Below, piece by piece: positions 11,068 through 21,119 of a stretch of DNA of 64,000 bases; the first letter of the stretch is position 1, and the number at the start of each line of letters is the position of its first letter. The notes beneath the pieces were generated by a model, which was given only the letters and a program-made list of their open reading frames with translations, did no database searches and was not told the origin of the DNA. The translations under genes were made by a program, and so were the position numbers. Source of the DNA: Rhynchopus sp. YZ270_cl-10 (Eukaryota; Euglenozoa; Diplonemea; Diplonemida; Diplonemidae); assembly GCA_964035575.1 (NCBI GenBank), contig OZ037895.1, positions 1,054,001 through 1,118,000 of the forward strand, read 5' to 3'.

Positions 11068-12440
11068 TGTGTCTTTTGCGGACACACGCGAGTAGTGAAA
11101 AAACGAATAAAAGAGCACAGGGGAGGGAGGACACCGGGTGCAGCTGTGCTGTGCGAAGGTGTGTTTCCATGTGCGGCGTCCGTCAAAGGCAGCCATCCAC
11201 ATCCCACACCAGCAGCCTGCTGTGTCCCTTTGTCGTTCCTTTCTTCTGTGTTTGCTTTTTTGTTAGCGTGTGTGTGTTTGCAGGTGGCGCAGTTCTGACT
11301 GACTGTACATTCGACTGAGGGTGACAGAACAAGACGACACGATGCGTGGCCACACCCATCCTAGTTGTTGTTTGCTGTGTGAGGGTATTTGTTGCGTTTC
11401 CAGAAGCTACGCCGGACATGTGTGTGCATGGGTCTGGGTATGGGTGTGCCTCAGTCTCGAGCCAACACCACGCCACGCACCACGAAGGCGTCAGCACGAA
11501 ATGCTAATTGAGAGAGCACCTGTGTCAGCACACCGACCCCTTTGCTGAGAAGCAGAGGGGCTTCTGTTGTGCAACGTCGCTGTGCTTTGTGAGGGTTATC
11601 TTCTGCATCTGTAGTGGCCAAAGCTTTGGGGTCGCCTCTGCCCCCTTTGCATGCAGCCATGTTTATGAGATGCGTCAAACATGTGTCCTTTTTGTGCATA
11701 AATGCTTTTTCTTGGAGGTGCCGCACCTTCCCAGTATCCCAGTTGTTGTTTCCCCTGCCCCTTTTACACCAAAATATAATACGTAACCCCGCGGCACCAT
11801 CCTCCCCAGTGGTCTTGTCTTTGCATCAACAGTACGTTTGTTTTCGTTTCTGCTTTTCACAGTTTTTGTGGCACGTTCTGTGCTGCAAGGTGCTGTTGTT
11901 GTTGTTTCCATTGTTGTCTCCTGTTCTTTGTTGTGATGTGCATACATCCCATCAGGGCATTTGCCTTCGCGATGTCACCCTTTTTGTTGCTGTTCTTCCT
12001 CTTTTCCTTTGTGAGGGTATTCACGACGCTTATCTTCAGACACTACAGGAACAGCCCACCCGTTTACCGTGTGTGGGTGTGTCGGTTTGTGCCGGATTGT
12101 CGTACTGTTGCGCTTTTGTGCTGTGTTGTTTTTTTATGCGAATATCTAAAGGGAAAAGAGTAAAAATAAAACCACAGCCAGGTCCTCTTCTTCTGAATGA
12201 GACTGCAAATCAGGTTGTGACAAGAAGCCATGTCGTTGAAACACCCCTCATCCCATCCCCTATCCTGCCCCATACACAAAAAAAAGTTGGATAAAAAGCT
12301 GAAAAAAACAAAAGCATTTCATCACATTTGTACATTCGCTTCTGAGACTCATTCCTTTCCAGTCGCGTGACCACAGCTGGTACTATACCACACCGCCCAC
12401 CACACAGATTCCCCCTGATTTTCCCCGTTTTCCGTGAACA
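11068..12440. other. Gene-free spacer upstream of the Cys-rich gene
   Basis: Moderately GC, T/G-rich sequence without a coding-like frame. A small hairpin with TGTGTC/GACACA arms lies at about 11069-11088, right beside the foldback. The last hundred bases should contain the leader of the next gene; a possible AG acceptor is at 12406-12407. The 226-residue frame at 11614-12294 lacks the codon bias of neighbouring genes and was not accepted. Confidence 0.4.
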
Positions 12441-13376
12441 ATGCTGTCGCGCCTGTCGCTCGTTGCAAGCATGGGGTTCGTGGCCTCGGCACAGATCCCG
12501 CCGCACACAGCAGGCTGTGCGGCGACGACGTGTCCGATGTACTACTCCTGTGTGGAGGACAGTAAGGGTGTGGCGTCGTGTGTGCCGCCACCGCCGCCGG
12601 CTGGTCCTTGCGCAGGTGTGCACTGTGCGCCGGGGACGGAGTGTGTTGCTATTGGGAACCATGCGTGGTGCAAGCCGCTGCCGGTGGGATGTGCTGCGAC
12701 GCAGTGCAGGTATGGGAGGACGTGCTATGAGATTGCCGGACATGCACTGTGCCTGCCGTCGTGGTGGTTCCCCTCACCGACACCACCGTCGCCGCCAGTT
12801 GTTGGCTGCGACCAGTTGAAGTGCGTGAACTGCGAGAACGACCCCAAGACAGGGGAGGGTGTCTGCCTTCCGCCACCTATTGGATGTGGGAGTCTGGAAT
12901 GTGCGCACTGCGTCGAAGATGACAAGGGCAATGGGAAGTGCGTGCCTCCTCCTACCCCGCCCACGAACCCGTGCGACCTTCTGAAGTGTGTGCAGTGTGA
13001 GGTGCAGGCAGACGGAACAGCAAAGTGTGTGCCGCCACTCCCACCCACACCCATTGTCGGCTGTGAGGCAATGACCTGCCTTGTTGGAACGACATGCACA
13101 AATGACGCAACTGGCCAAGGTCACTGCTCCAACCCGTGCGACCTTCTGAAGTGTGCGCAGTGCGAAGTGCAGGCAGACGGAACTGCAAAGTGTGTGCCGC
13201 CACTCCCACCCACACCTATTGTCGGCTGTGAAGCGATGACCTGCCTTGTTGGAACGACATGCACAAACGACGCAACTGGCCAAGGTCACTGCTCCAACCC
13301 GTGCGACCTTCTGAAGTGTGTGCAGTGCGAGGTGCAGGCAGACGGAACTGCAAAGTGTGTCTCACCAGACGCTTGA
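12441..13376 (+). CDS. Secreted cysteine-rich repeat protein (311 aa)
   Basis: The ATG at 12441 opens a frame starting with a clear signal peptide (MLSRLSLVASMGFVASA, likely cleaved before Gln18). The mature part is a string of about ten small four-cysteine modules, each beginning GC or PC, with a second Cys after four residues, a third after two to five, and a fourth 8-12 residues later. Short Pro-rich linkers join most of them. The pattern resembles follistatin-type or EB-type disulfide modules, but I cannot assign a family. Modules 6-10 form a 55-residue unit repeated almost exactly two and a half times. The chain ends just after the last module changes from KCVPP to KCVSPDA. No anchor is visible, so it should be secreted or matrix-associated. 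Codon use (acg, gtg, tgc) matches the giant surface gene upstream. Confidence 0.85.
   Translation: MLSRLSLVASMGFVASAQIPPHTAGCAATTCPMYYSCVEDSKGVASCVPPPPPAGPCAGVHCAPGTECVAIGNHAWCKPLPVGCAATQCRYGRTCYEIAGHALCLPSWWFPSPTPPSPPVVGCDQLKCVNCENDPKTGEGVCLPPPIGCGSLECAHCVEDDKGNGKCVPPPTPPTNPCDLLKCVQCEVQADGTAKCVPPLPPTPIVGCEAMTCLVGTTCTNDATGQGHCSNPCDLLKCAQCEVQADGTAKCVPPLPPTPIVGCEAMTCLVGTTCTNDATGQGHCSNPCDLLKCVQCEVQADGTAKCVSPDA
12971..13360 (+). repeat. 165-bp in-frame coding tandem repeat
   Basis: The motif GTGCGACCTTCTGAAG recurs at 12971, 13136 and 13301, giving an exact 165-bp (55-codon) period. Two full units and a partial third are nearly identical, including silent positions, so the duplication is young or homogenised. 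Confidence 0.9.
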
Positions 13377-13809
13377 AGGCAGTGGTAGAGTGTCAACCCG
13401 TTCTTGTGCACTGTTCTTTTTGAATGTTAGTTTCTGTGTGTGATCTGAGACAGAAGGCTTGTGCACAAACCTGGTATAATCGGGTTCATTTTATGTTCAC
13501 TGAATAGTCCAGAAGTGATTTGCCCTCTCTGTCTCTGATGTGCTGTGTCTCTTTTGTGAGGCTTTTCTTGTTTTTGCGCTTTACGCTTTGCGCTTTTTAT
13601 TGCTTTTTATTTGTTTTTGTTGTTTCTCTGAACGCAAGTACTCTGTGTTTGGGAAAGCTATGACAAAACTCACTGTGACCCGCGACGGGCATCTTGAGAC
13701 AAACAAAACGCATTTTTACTGTTTTACACACCACCTCTCCTCACACCCACACAACCCCCTTCCTATCCCTTTCCACCAACCTAGGTAATCGCATTTAACA
13801 AACATCATC
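13377..13809 (+). promoter_or_regulatory. Spacer with probable trans-splice acceptor for the ABC1 kinase
   Basis: This 433-bp spacer ends in a C/T-rich tract (about 13734-13781), then AG at 13783-13784, then a 25-base leader up to the ATG at 13810. The layout (pyrimidine tract, AG, short leader) matches spliced-leader acceptors in Euglenozoa. The assignment is inference. Confidence 0.4.
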
Positions 13810-15435
13810 ATGGGAAAAGCTAAGATCGCGGGAGGCCTTGTCACAGGGTGTGTCGGTGCGACGGCTGCCCTGGGCTACTACGATGAGGGGGTCGGCCGCT
13901 CGCAGACGTTCTGGGCACGCGCCTTCCCGATCTTCCTTCGCTACCGCTGGGTGCAGTTCCTGAGCAGGGACATGGGGTACATCACCGATGAAGATGCTAC
14001 TGCACGCTACGAAGCACTGCACGAGATCTGCTCCCCCAAGGTCCAACAGCTTTGCACCGAAATGCGCGGTTTCTACCTCAAAAACGCGCAGATGATGGCA
14101 ACCAGAGAAGACTTCCTCCCTGCCCAATACATCAAATGGATGCGCGAAACCGAGGACCAGGCGCCGACCCCATTCGCCCCGGGAGATGCCGAGAAGATCG
14201 TTGCCGAAGAGCTGGGCCGCCCTTTGGAGGAGGTGTTCTCTTTCTTTGACACGGAGCCAACTGGAGTTGCCTCGATTGGGCAGGTACACCGCGCGATTCT
14301 GAAGGAGACGGGAGCAGAGGTTGCAGTAAAGGTGCAACACTGGGGGGCCGAGGAGCTGTTCTCGGGGGACATCCGCACGCAGAAGAACTTCTGCAAATAT
14401 TTCATGCCCCAGCACGTTCCTGCCTTCGATGAGATTGAGAAGGCGCACCTCACAGAGTTCAACTATGCCGCCGAAGCAGAGAACCTCGACCTCATCCGCA
14501 AACAGCTGACACCAATCTGGGGTGACAAGATCGTCGTCCCCGCCTCGTTCCCACAGTTCTGTACGAAGAGGGTGCTGACGATGGAGTACCTCCACGGTGT
14601 TAAGCTGGTGGAGGGCATCAGAAGGTCGTACAAGGATGTGGCCGACAGGTTGGGGAAGACGTTGGAAGAGATTGAGTCGGAGCAGAAGGCAAAGATTAAG
14701 TCTGGTGAGCTGCAGCTGAAGTCGATCAGAGGGGAGTCCGAGCAGGCCCAAAAGGTACGCACCGCGATCCGCATGCAGGACTATGCTATGAACGCGCTTC
14801 GTGTGCTCGCCAACTTTACCCCAATCCCGTACCTCCTCTCGCTCCTGAAGGAAGGTCGGATTTCCCCCCTGCCCATGAAGTGGACAACCCTGCCGCTCAA
14901 CCTTGGAGACATTATTGGTCTGCTCGTTGATGTGCACGCAGACCAACTGTTTACCTTTGGATCGTTCAATGGAGACCCGCACCCTGGTAACATTCTGCTT
15001 CTGAATGATGGTCGCCTCGGGTTGATTGATTTCGGTCAGGTAAAGCATCTGGGGGATGAGCCAAGAACTGCGATTGCGCAGATGGTGGTGAGTCTTGCTG
15101 CAGGGGATAAGCTTGAAGTAGCGAAGGGTTTCAAGGCGTTGGGGTCCAAGACAAAGTACGGTGACAACGAGGTGGCGTACAGGCTTGGTGCGTTCTGGTT
15201 TGACCGTGACACAGATGACATCATGACCTGGAACGGCAAGGTGCTGAACATCGCAGATTTCCTCGATGCGATGGAGGCTGCAGACCCTGTCGAGGTGGTC
15301 CCAGATAATCTCATCATGGCAGGACGCATGGTAATTCTTCTGCGTGGGTTGGGGCTTGCGCTTGGCATGCGACTTAGAATGGGAGAATTGATGGAACCTC
15401 GTGCAAGCGCCTATTTGCAGACACAGAATGCTTAG
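13810..15435 (+). CDS. ABC1/ADCK (COQ8/UbiB) family atypical kinase
   Basis: This 541-residue protein has the hallmarks of the UbiB/COQ8 atypical kinases, which support ubiquinone synthesis or mitochondrial/plastid lipid homeostasis. Residues 6-22 form a short hydrophobic stretch, followed by the DEGVGRS...FWARAFPI segment typical of ADCK1/MCP2-like members. The KxGQ element appears as KNAQ (91-94, Gly replaced by Ala). ASIGQVHRA lies at 154-162, the VAVKVQ lysine at 174, EFNYAAEAEN at 216-225 (the usual ExD Asp is Asn), GDPHPGN at 388-394 and DFG at 407-409. The catalytic Asp/Asn and DFG are intact. The distance from MEYLHG (259-264) to GDPHPGN is about 80 residues longer than usual, reflecting a charged then hydrophobic insert. 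A mitochondrial location is likely but not shown. The start is the first ATG after the probable acceptor. Confidence 0.93.
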   Translation: MGKAKIAGGLVTGCVGATAALGYYDEGVGRSQTFWARAFPIFLRYRWVQFLSRDMGYITDEDATARYEALHEICSPKVQQLCTEMRGFYLKNAQMMATREDFLPAQYIKWMRETEDQAPTPFAPGDAEKIVAEELGRPLEEVFSFFDTEPTGVASIGQVHRAILKETGAEVAVKVQHWGAEELFSGDIRTQKNFCKYFMPQHVPAFDEIEKAHLTEFNYAAEAENLDLIRKQLTPIWGDKIVVPASFPQFCTKRVLTMEYLHGVKLVEGIRRSYKDVADRLGKTLEEIESEQKAKIKSGELQLKSIRGESEQAQKVRTAIRMQDYAMNALRVLANFTPIPYLLSLLKEGRISPLPMKWTTLPLNLGDIIGLLVDVHADQLFTFGSFNGDPHPGNILLLNDGRLGLIDFGQVKHLGDEPRTAIAQMVVSLAAGDKLEVAKGFKALGSKTKYGDNEVAYRLGAFWFDRDTDDIMTWNGKVLNIADFLDAMEAADPVEVVPDNLIMAGRMVILLRGLGLALGMRLRMGELMEPRASAYLQTQNA

Positions 15436-16217
15436 GGGTGGAGAATAGGTGAAATCATTTAGGGTGTTTTTTTTTTTTTTTTTTTGGGAGTTTTGTCAAA
15501 ATTTAAAGTCACCTCGATGGGAGGCTTCGCGCTAGAGAGTGAGCGGGGGGGGTTTTTTTTTTTGGAGATTTTGTGACCCTGATGCATTTTTTTCGGTCCC
15601 AAAGTAGATTTTTCAGATTTTTTTTTTTTGAAAAGTTAGCAGCGAAGCCTTGTGGCGGATGATCGATCAGATGGGTTGGTTCTAGTAAAAATACAAAGGG
15701 TCGTGTTCGAGGGGGTCTATTCAAAGGAAGGTTGTTCTTTTTACGTATTCCAGCGTTGATAGCAAAGCACATTCAATCTTACAAGCGTTGTTCTTCAGAT
15801 GACCAAGAACGGAGAGGCTTACGTTCATCTGACGCATAAAAAGATGCTTTCTTGCGTCAAGCTTTTTTTTTATTCGGAATTTTTCTATTAGGGGGGGAGG
15901 GTAAAATAGGTGTGGCTTTTTTTCCCCACTCCACAAAAAGGAATAATTTTATCGTAACTACTTTTTTGTTGTGATCATCAGGGCATTAGTTAGGGGGTTT
16001 TTTTCCCCGGCCCACATTCGGTTCTATGGTTTCCCCCTCTATGATAATGATGATTTTTCATTGATTCGCGCACTCTATCCACTTCAGGAAAAAAAACCGC
16101 CCTCAATGGGGGTGGCTGAAGGGTGTGATTCGCACTTCTTGCGTACTTTGTGCACCCCATTCAGCACCAAAATAGGCTGATTGACGTCGGGCTGGTTTGC
16201 CCATTTTGTCACTTTTT

Positions 16218-16434
16218 ACCACCGATTTAAACGGATCACCACCGATCGCGATCGATCACCGTCGATCACCGTCGATCAGCACCGATCACCACCGACCACC
16301 ACCGCTCACCCACCGATTGCACCGACCACATCGATTTACGCACCGATCACCACCGTACCGATCACCGGCGATCACCACCGATCACCACCGATCACCGTCG
16401 ATCACCATCGATCACCACCGATCACCACCGGCCA
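16218..16434 (+). repeat. 10-bp minisatellite (GATCACCACC)n
   Basis: About 20 imperfect copies of a decamer with consensus GATCACCACC; variants end in GTC or ATC. Open frames across it are artefacts of the repeat. Confidence 0.85.
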
Positions 16435-16774
16435 AGCCCGGCGTCAATCAGCCTACAAAAGCTACATTTTTTTTTTTTTTTTCAAAACGAAACCAAAAAA
16501 AAAAAAAACGAAAAATTTCCCCCAAAAATATTACCTGATGGTGATGATGGGGATGGGTAACACTGGGGCTGTGTAGGAAGGAATATTACTATTTTTTTTT
16601 TTCCCAACAACTTTTTATGGTTTCTCTCTCTCTCTCTCACTCTTCTCCCAAAGTGCGAGAAGTGTGAAAGACAAGACAGTCTTAAAACCCTTTCCTTTCC
16701 TCCGTGCATCAGTGTGACCCATGTAGTTCGCTCCATCCCCCTCCCCTCCCCTTCCCCCTCCCCCTCAGCTCTGA

Positions 16775-17093
16775 TGTACACGACGGTCTAGTCAGAAGGA
16801 CTGCCAGGTGTCACTACGTTCGAGTCGCAACGACTAGTGTAAAATACGACTAATGATACTTCAATTCCCTCTAGTATTCCAAATAGTAGCACTACCAGTA
16901 CCCGCTAGTGGGTGTTACTAGTGGGCACTGGTATGTATCACGACTAGTGGTGCTGTTGTGTCATAGAAGTGGTATTATCACCGCTCCGTCATTCTCATCC
17001 AGTCGTGCAACCATAATTTCTAGTTGTAAAAAAAATAGTCATTTTGGAGCAGTAGCACTACCAGTCGTGCCCTTGGCTAGTCCGTTGTGTGTG
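16775..17093. repeat. CTAG-rich block, possible small TIR element
   Basis: The block is dense in ACTAGT/CTAGT words and contains two direct copies of GTAGCACTACCAGT. Its edges are weak inverted repeats: ACACGACGGTCTAGTC on the left and the complement of ACACAACGGACTAGCC on the right. A similar edge sequence (ACTAGTCCGCCGTGT) stands alone near 54614-54630. No target duplication is evident, so the borders are tentative. Confidence 0.35.
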
Positions 17094-17103
17094 TGGCTAA
17101 AAA

Positions 17104-18059
17104 AAATATATCAGTCAATAATTGAGCCACCGGGACTTTTTTCCGTTTTTGTACAGAAAGTTTTTTAATTTCTACTCGTCAAAAAAAATTGTCCGACCCC
17201 GCAATTAAAAGATATCGACTCGGAAACCCATCCCCGCTGAGTTTTGAAAACTTTTGATGTCGTTGGTTCACCTCAGATGTGTGAGGGCCTCGACCAAAAC
17301 CAGTTTTTCCGGTTTTCAGGTATAAGCCTGGGCGGTAGTATTTTACAAAAAAATCCTCAAAATTCAAAAAAAACTGTTCGAATGGATTCAGATCGTGCAA
17401 AACAGTCAAAATATCACTTTTGACAAAGAAAAAAAAGTGATCCTCACTGTTACGCAGCCACCCTCCTGACCCCCCTGGAACCTGGTTTTTGTGTGGGGGG
17501 CTCTCTGTACAAAGTCTTAAGGGAAGTCTGAAGGGGTACTGGTTGGTGGCCATTTTTTGCCTACAAAAAATCGGGAAAAAAATTTTTTTTTTTCGGTTCT
17601 CGGGAGTCTGTGCCTGCTGTGATGGCGTCACTTTGCGCTCAGAAATGAGTATTTTTGACCTAAAATGCATGTGTCAGTTTAGACTGGCTGTACGCCGTTT
17701 TCCACGGTGTACAGCCACAACTACCCATGTACAGAAGAATTTTTAACTTCTACTCATTTCCAGAAATCGTGCGACCCCGCAATTAAAAGATATCGACTCG
17801 GAAATCCATCCCCGCAGGGTTTTAAATTTTTTTAAAAATTTCGGTGGGTCGCATTCATGCAATTCATTTTCGACTTTTTGGGATTCACCAATCTGGAGTT
17901 CAAAAAAAAATTTATTTTATTTTTATTTTTATTTCTTTGCATTCCGCTGCTCAAAATCTTTCAATTGCGGGGTCGGACAATTTTTTTTGACGATCAGTTT
18001 TTTGTTCAACGAACCTTGGGAGAAAAGTCCCGGTGGTTCAGTTATTGACTGATATATTT
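17104..18059. mobile_element. TA-flanked Tc1/mariner- or pogo-like non-autonomous element
   Basis: The ends are inverted repeats starting TCAGTCAATAATTGAG, then CCACCGGGACTTTT, mirrored at 18017-18054 with few differences. Both sit in TATA context, compatible with a TA target duplication. Inside, a segment CGACCCCGCAATTAAAAGAT...ATCCCCGC occurs near 17195 and 17772 in direct orientation and near 17955-17985 inverted. Terminal CAGT after TA is usual for Tc1/mariner/pogo elements. No transposase is visible; the 163-residue minus-strand frame at 17179-17670 shows nothing recognisable. Superfamily assignment rests only on the ends. Confidence 0.55.
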
Positions 18060-19177
18060 CTCTCCCGAAATTGGAACCGGTCGATTATCTGATTGGTTTT
18101 ACGACTACCACGTCTTCTGCTGTAAGCAGCAGAACACCCACATCTCTCTCCCCACTCCGTTTTTTGAACGGTTTTTGTACGGTCTTACCACCAGAGCAAC
18201 CCAGATTCCCCCCCCCTCTCCCTCCCGACAACCACGTTTTCGTTTTATTTTGAAAATAATTTTGAAAAATACAAACGAAAAAAAAGACAAACCTGACCCC
18301 CCCCCCCCCCCCCCCTTGTCGTTCGCATTTGCATGATGATCATAAAGTGTTGAAAGACACGGGGTGATGTATTTTTTTTTTTTTTTTTTTTGTTACGGTG
18401 AGGCATTTGCACTTCCAACTTCTCTTTCACTGGGCTGGCTTTAGTTAAAACCACCGATAGATGAACCTTTGCGCTTTTCCCTATATTATCACGTTGTGTC
18501 TGTGTGCGAATGTTTTTTTCTGAAAGAAAGAAGTCTGTAAGCGAGCCACACCAATACCACCCTGTGAGTCCAACACTGATGACCCACCAAGCACGTTTCC
18601 AACACAGAGAGATAGACTATTGAGTGCAGAGACAACAATTAGTTATTTACAAAGGGTCTCTTATAATGTTTGCAGTAGCCCAAATCTAAGCGTCCAAAAA
18701 GCCATCCAAAATACCCAAATCCGCAAAACGTCTTTGGACACCATGGTATTTGGACTACTGCGTGTCTTCCAAAAAACCCCCCTAGCAACCTCTAACCCAA
18801 TTTATTTTTTCATTTTTTTCATTTTTCTGTATTTCCTTCTAACCAACACACTCAAGGGATGATTCCTTTGTGTGAGGAAAACCTTATGTATCCCCATATC
18901 CATTTAAAAACCAATTTCCCACGCGCCAACCCAACCGGACCCTACATCACGCAGACTTAATGAATCTGCGTACCCAATGCTACCCTTTGTTCATCTGACC
19001 GATGAGCGGAAGCGGGAGTAGGACAGATCAGTACGTCACGAAATGGAGCGAGGACTGCATGGTTTGTCCACCCTGGTGGTCATCGGTCATTGTACCAAAG
19101 GGACTCAGTCACGAGAGGCTTTGTTTTCAGTGCCTGCGTCCCAGAGGTGTTTGCACTATCACCTTCACTTTGTATTT

Positions 19178-19212
<35 letters not shown>

Positions 19213-19402
19213 ATTTTTTGCAAATTTCATATTGTTGAGAAAGTCTCCGATTTTTTGTTCCCCCCCACAGCCCCTGCATCCATCGGTATTCGGTGGCTTT
19301 GCAGTTCACCTTGGTGTGTTTTTTTTTTTGCTTTTTTTGTATTTCAAATCAACTTTTTTTAAACTGTTTTTTCATTGTCAAAAAGCAGGCCCACCCCCCC
19401 AC
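18060..19402. other. Gene-free spacer with poly-C run and short repeats
   Basis: Contains a C run of about 20 at 18297-18316, a run of about 20 T near 18371, a hairpin ACGCAGA/TCTGCGT around 18950-18971, fused copies of families D and C at 19034-19170, and a T run of more than 30 near 19180-19211. No gene seen. Confidence 0.5.
19034..19170 (+). repeat. Fused copies of short repeat families D and C
   Basis: A family D copy (CACGAAATGGA ... GGTCATTGTACC ... CACGAGAGGCTTTG) runs directly into a family C copy (TTTTCAGTGCCTGCGTCCCAG, then AGGTGTTTGCACTATC). The join falls at the AG. See the family entries at 28236 and 28149. Confidence 0.6.
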
Positions 19403-20650
19403 TAGGGGGAGCCACGTAGAAGGAAATCCTTAAGGACTTGCTGTCCAAAACCATTATTTTGACATTTCGGTGAAGAAATCCACTAAAACGGGCGTGCCTG
19501 GCCGCAAATCGCCCTGGGGATCACCCATATATCCCAATAAACCACCTGACGACCTTCACAGAGCATTTCTTGTCCAAAAAAAATCGATTTTTTGTGAAAA
19601 AACACCCCAAAATTGCGTAACGCTCGCGTAACGCTTGGGGGCAAAAATTTAACACTTGCCAAGAAATTTCTCCAATCAGACAAAACTTCTTTTAAACACC
19701 CGAAAAACACCTCAGTCCACATCCGCTGAGGTCCCGGGGTGGAAATGTATGGTTTTTGCACCTTTTAGGGGCCCTGGGAGGGTCCCAGACGTATTCATGA
19801 GGGACGGAACCGCTTAAAATGCCCGAATTTACCTCTTTTTTAGGGTGCTTTTTCACCTTAAAAATTCAAAAAAAAGTGCTCAGACAATCACAGAAGTGTC
19901 AAAACCCCCTCGGAACTACTCGCCAGACCCCCTGTGGGGTGGAGAATCATATTTGTGATCACTTTTTGGCCTATTTTGCCCAAAATAACCCCGTGCCTCA
20001 CTTGTGCCTCACTTGTCCCAAAATAGCCTAAAATACCCCATTTTGGGACAAGTGAGGCACAAGTGAGGCACGGGGTTATTTTGGGCAAAATAGGCCAAAA
20101 AGTGATCACAAATATGATTCTCCACCCCACAGGGGGTCTGGCGAGTAGTTCCGAGGGGGTTTTGACACTTCTGTGATTGTCTGAGCACTTTTTTTTGAAT
20201 TTTTAAGGTGAAAAAGCACCCTAAAAAAGAGGTAAATTCGGGCATTTTAAGCGGTTCCGTCCCTCATGAATACGTCTGGGACCCTCCCAGGGCCCCTAAA
20301 AGGTGCAAAAACCATACATTTCCACCCCGGGACCTCAGCGGATGTGGACTGAGGTGTTTTTCGGGTGTTTAAAAGAAGTTTTGTCTGATTGGAGAAATTT
20401 CTTGGCAAGTGTTAAATTTTTGCCCCCAAGCGTTACGCGAGCGTTACGCAATTTTGGGGTGTTTTTTCACAAAAAATCGATTTTTTTTGGACAAGAAATG
20501 CTCTGTGAAGGTCGTCAGGTGGTTTATTGGGATATATGGGTGATCCCCAGGGCGATTTGCGGCCAGGCACGCCCGTTTTAGTGGATTTCTTCACCGAAAT
20601 TTCAAAAAAATGGGTTTTGGACAGCAAAACGCCTTTGGTGGCTCCCCCTA
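19403..20650. mobile_element. Large foldback element FB2 (about 585-bp arms, poly-C flanked)
   Basis: The arms at 19440-20024 and 20040-20625 are nearly perfect reverse complements around a 15-bp spacer (20025-20039). Outside them, diverged terminal segments end in TAGGGGGAGCCAC (19403) and GTGGCTCCCCCTA (ending 20650). C runs lie just outside both ends in the same orientation, suggesting insertion into, or duplication of, a poly-C target. Mirror-image open frames in the arms (e.g. 19483-19761 and 20303-20581) are not genes. The terminal consensus is shared with FB3 at 51000. No transposase is present. Confidence 0.8.
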
Positions 20651-20718
20651 CACCCCCCCACATATTTACTCCGAACAAAACTTACCCTTTTCTATACAAT
20701 AATACCATCAACAAAATA

Positions 20719-20760
20719 TATAGTGGAGCTCATCCTCTGGTGTCTAGTCTACACTAATAC
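20719..20760 (+). repeat. Short repeat family B copy
   Basis: Reads TAGTGGAGCTCATCC... followed by TCTACACTAATAC and then an A run. It is a diverged member of the family described at 39894. Confidence 0.5.
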
Positions 20761-20841
20761 AGGCAAAAAAAAAAAGTCTCTCTCTTTCCCCCTCTTTTCC
20801 ATTCAACCCCCATACCCCTTCCCCTCCCCGTTCCCCTTCCT

Positions 20842-21007
20842 GCACGACGTTGAAGTAAATGACTTTACTTGTGGTTTTCCATGTCATTTTTTTTTACTTG
20901 TGTTTAAGCTGTCCGCTTACGTTTTTACGCGTGCCACAAGTAAACTATTTTCACAAGTAAAATTACATGTAAAACCACAAGTAAAGTCATTTACTTCAAC
21001 GTCGTGC
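20842..21007. mobile_element. 166-bp MITE with 37-bp TIRs
   Basis: Perfect 37-bp terminal inverted repeats begin GCACGACGTTGAAGTAAATG. The interior is rich in ACTTGT/ACAAGT. It ends about 110 bp upstream of the next start codon and just before that gene's pyrimidine tract. A second member with the same ends lies at 52955-53184. No obvious target duplication. Confidence 0.75.
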
Positions 21008-21044
21008 GTGTTTACAACACCCTTTTCATCCTCCCCCGTCTCTC

Positions 21045-21119
21045 ATCCACCTCCCCATACCCCTCTCCTCCCCTCCCCTTCACATCTCACCCCTCCTTAG
21101 ACACAACGACACCACCACG
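21045..21119 (+). promoter_or_regulatory. Pyrimidine tract and probable splice acceptor
   Basis: An almost pure C/T tract (about 21029-21098) ends in TTAG at 21097-21100, followed by a 19-base leader to the ATG at 21120. It is the clearest acceptor-like site in the window. Function is inferred from layout. Confidence 0.45.

Larger units (their letters stand above)
15436..17103. other. Gene-free spacer with homopolymers and short repeats
   Basis: T-rich 3' flank with runs of 9-18 T, a degenerate copy of short hairpin family A at 15798-15829, a 10-bp minisatellite, CT/GA microsatellite (about 16622-16640) and a CTAG-rich block. No coding frame has the codon bias of the real genes. Confidence 0.5.

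Noticed and set aside
11614-12294. 226-codon + frame upstream of the Cys-rich gene
   Set aside because: T/C-rich, Cys/Leu/Phe-heavy translation without the GC3 bias of all accepted genes and with no recognisable motif.
12971-13360. Possible assembly artefact in the tandem coding repeat
   Set aside because: Units have a few scattered differences and keep frame exactly, so a real in-frame duplication is more likely, though read support was not available.
13795-15048. 417-codon minus frame opposite the ABC1 kinase
   Set aside because: Shadow of the kinase gene, which has clear family motifs on the + strand.
16218-16434. Possible CRISPR-like array
   Set aside because: It is a simple decamer minisatellite with no spacers, and the genome is eukaryotic.
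17179-17670. 163-codon minus frame inside the TA-flanked element
   Set aside because: Phe/Lys-rich translation of T/A runs, no DDE motif or helix-turn-helix visible.
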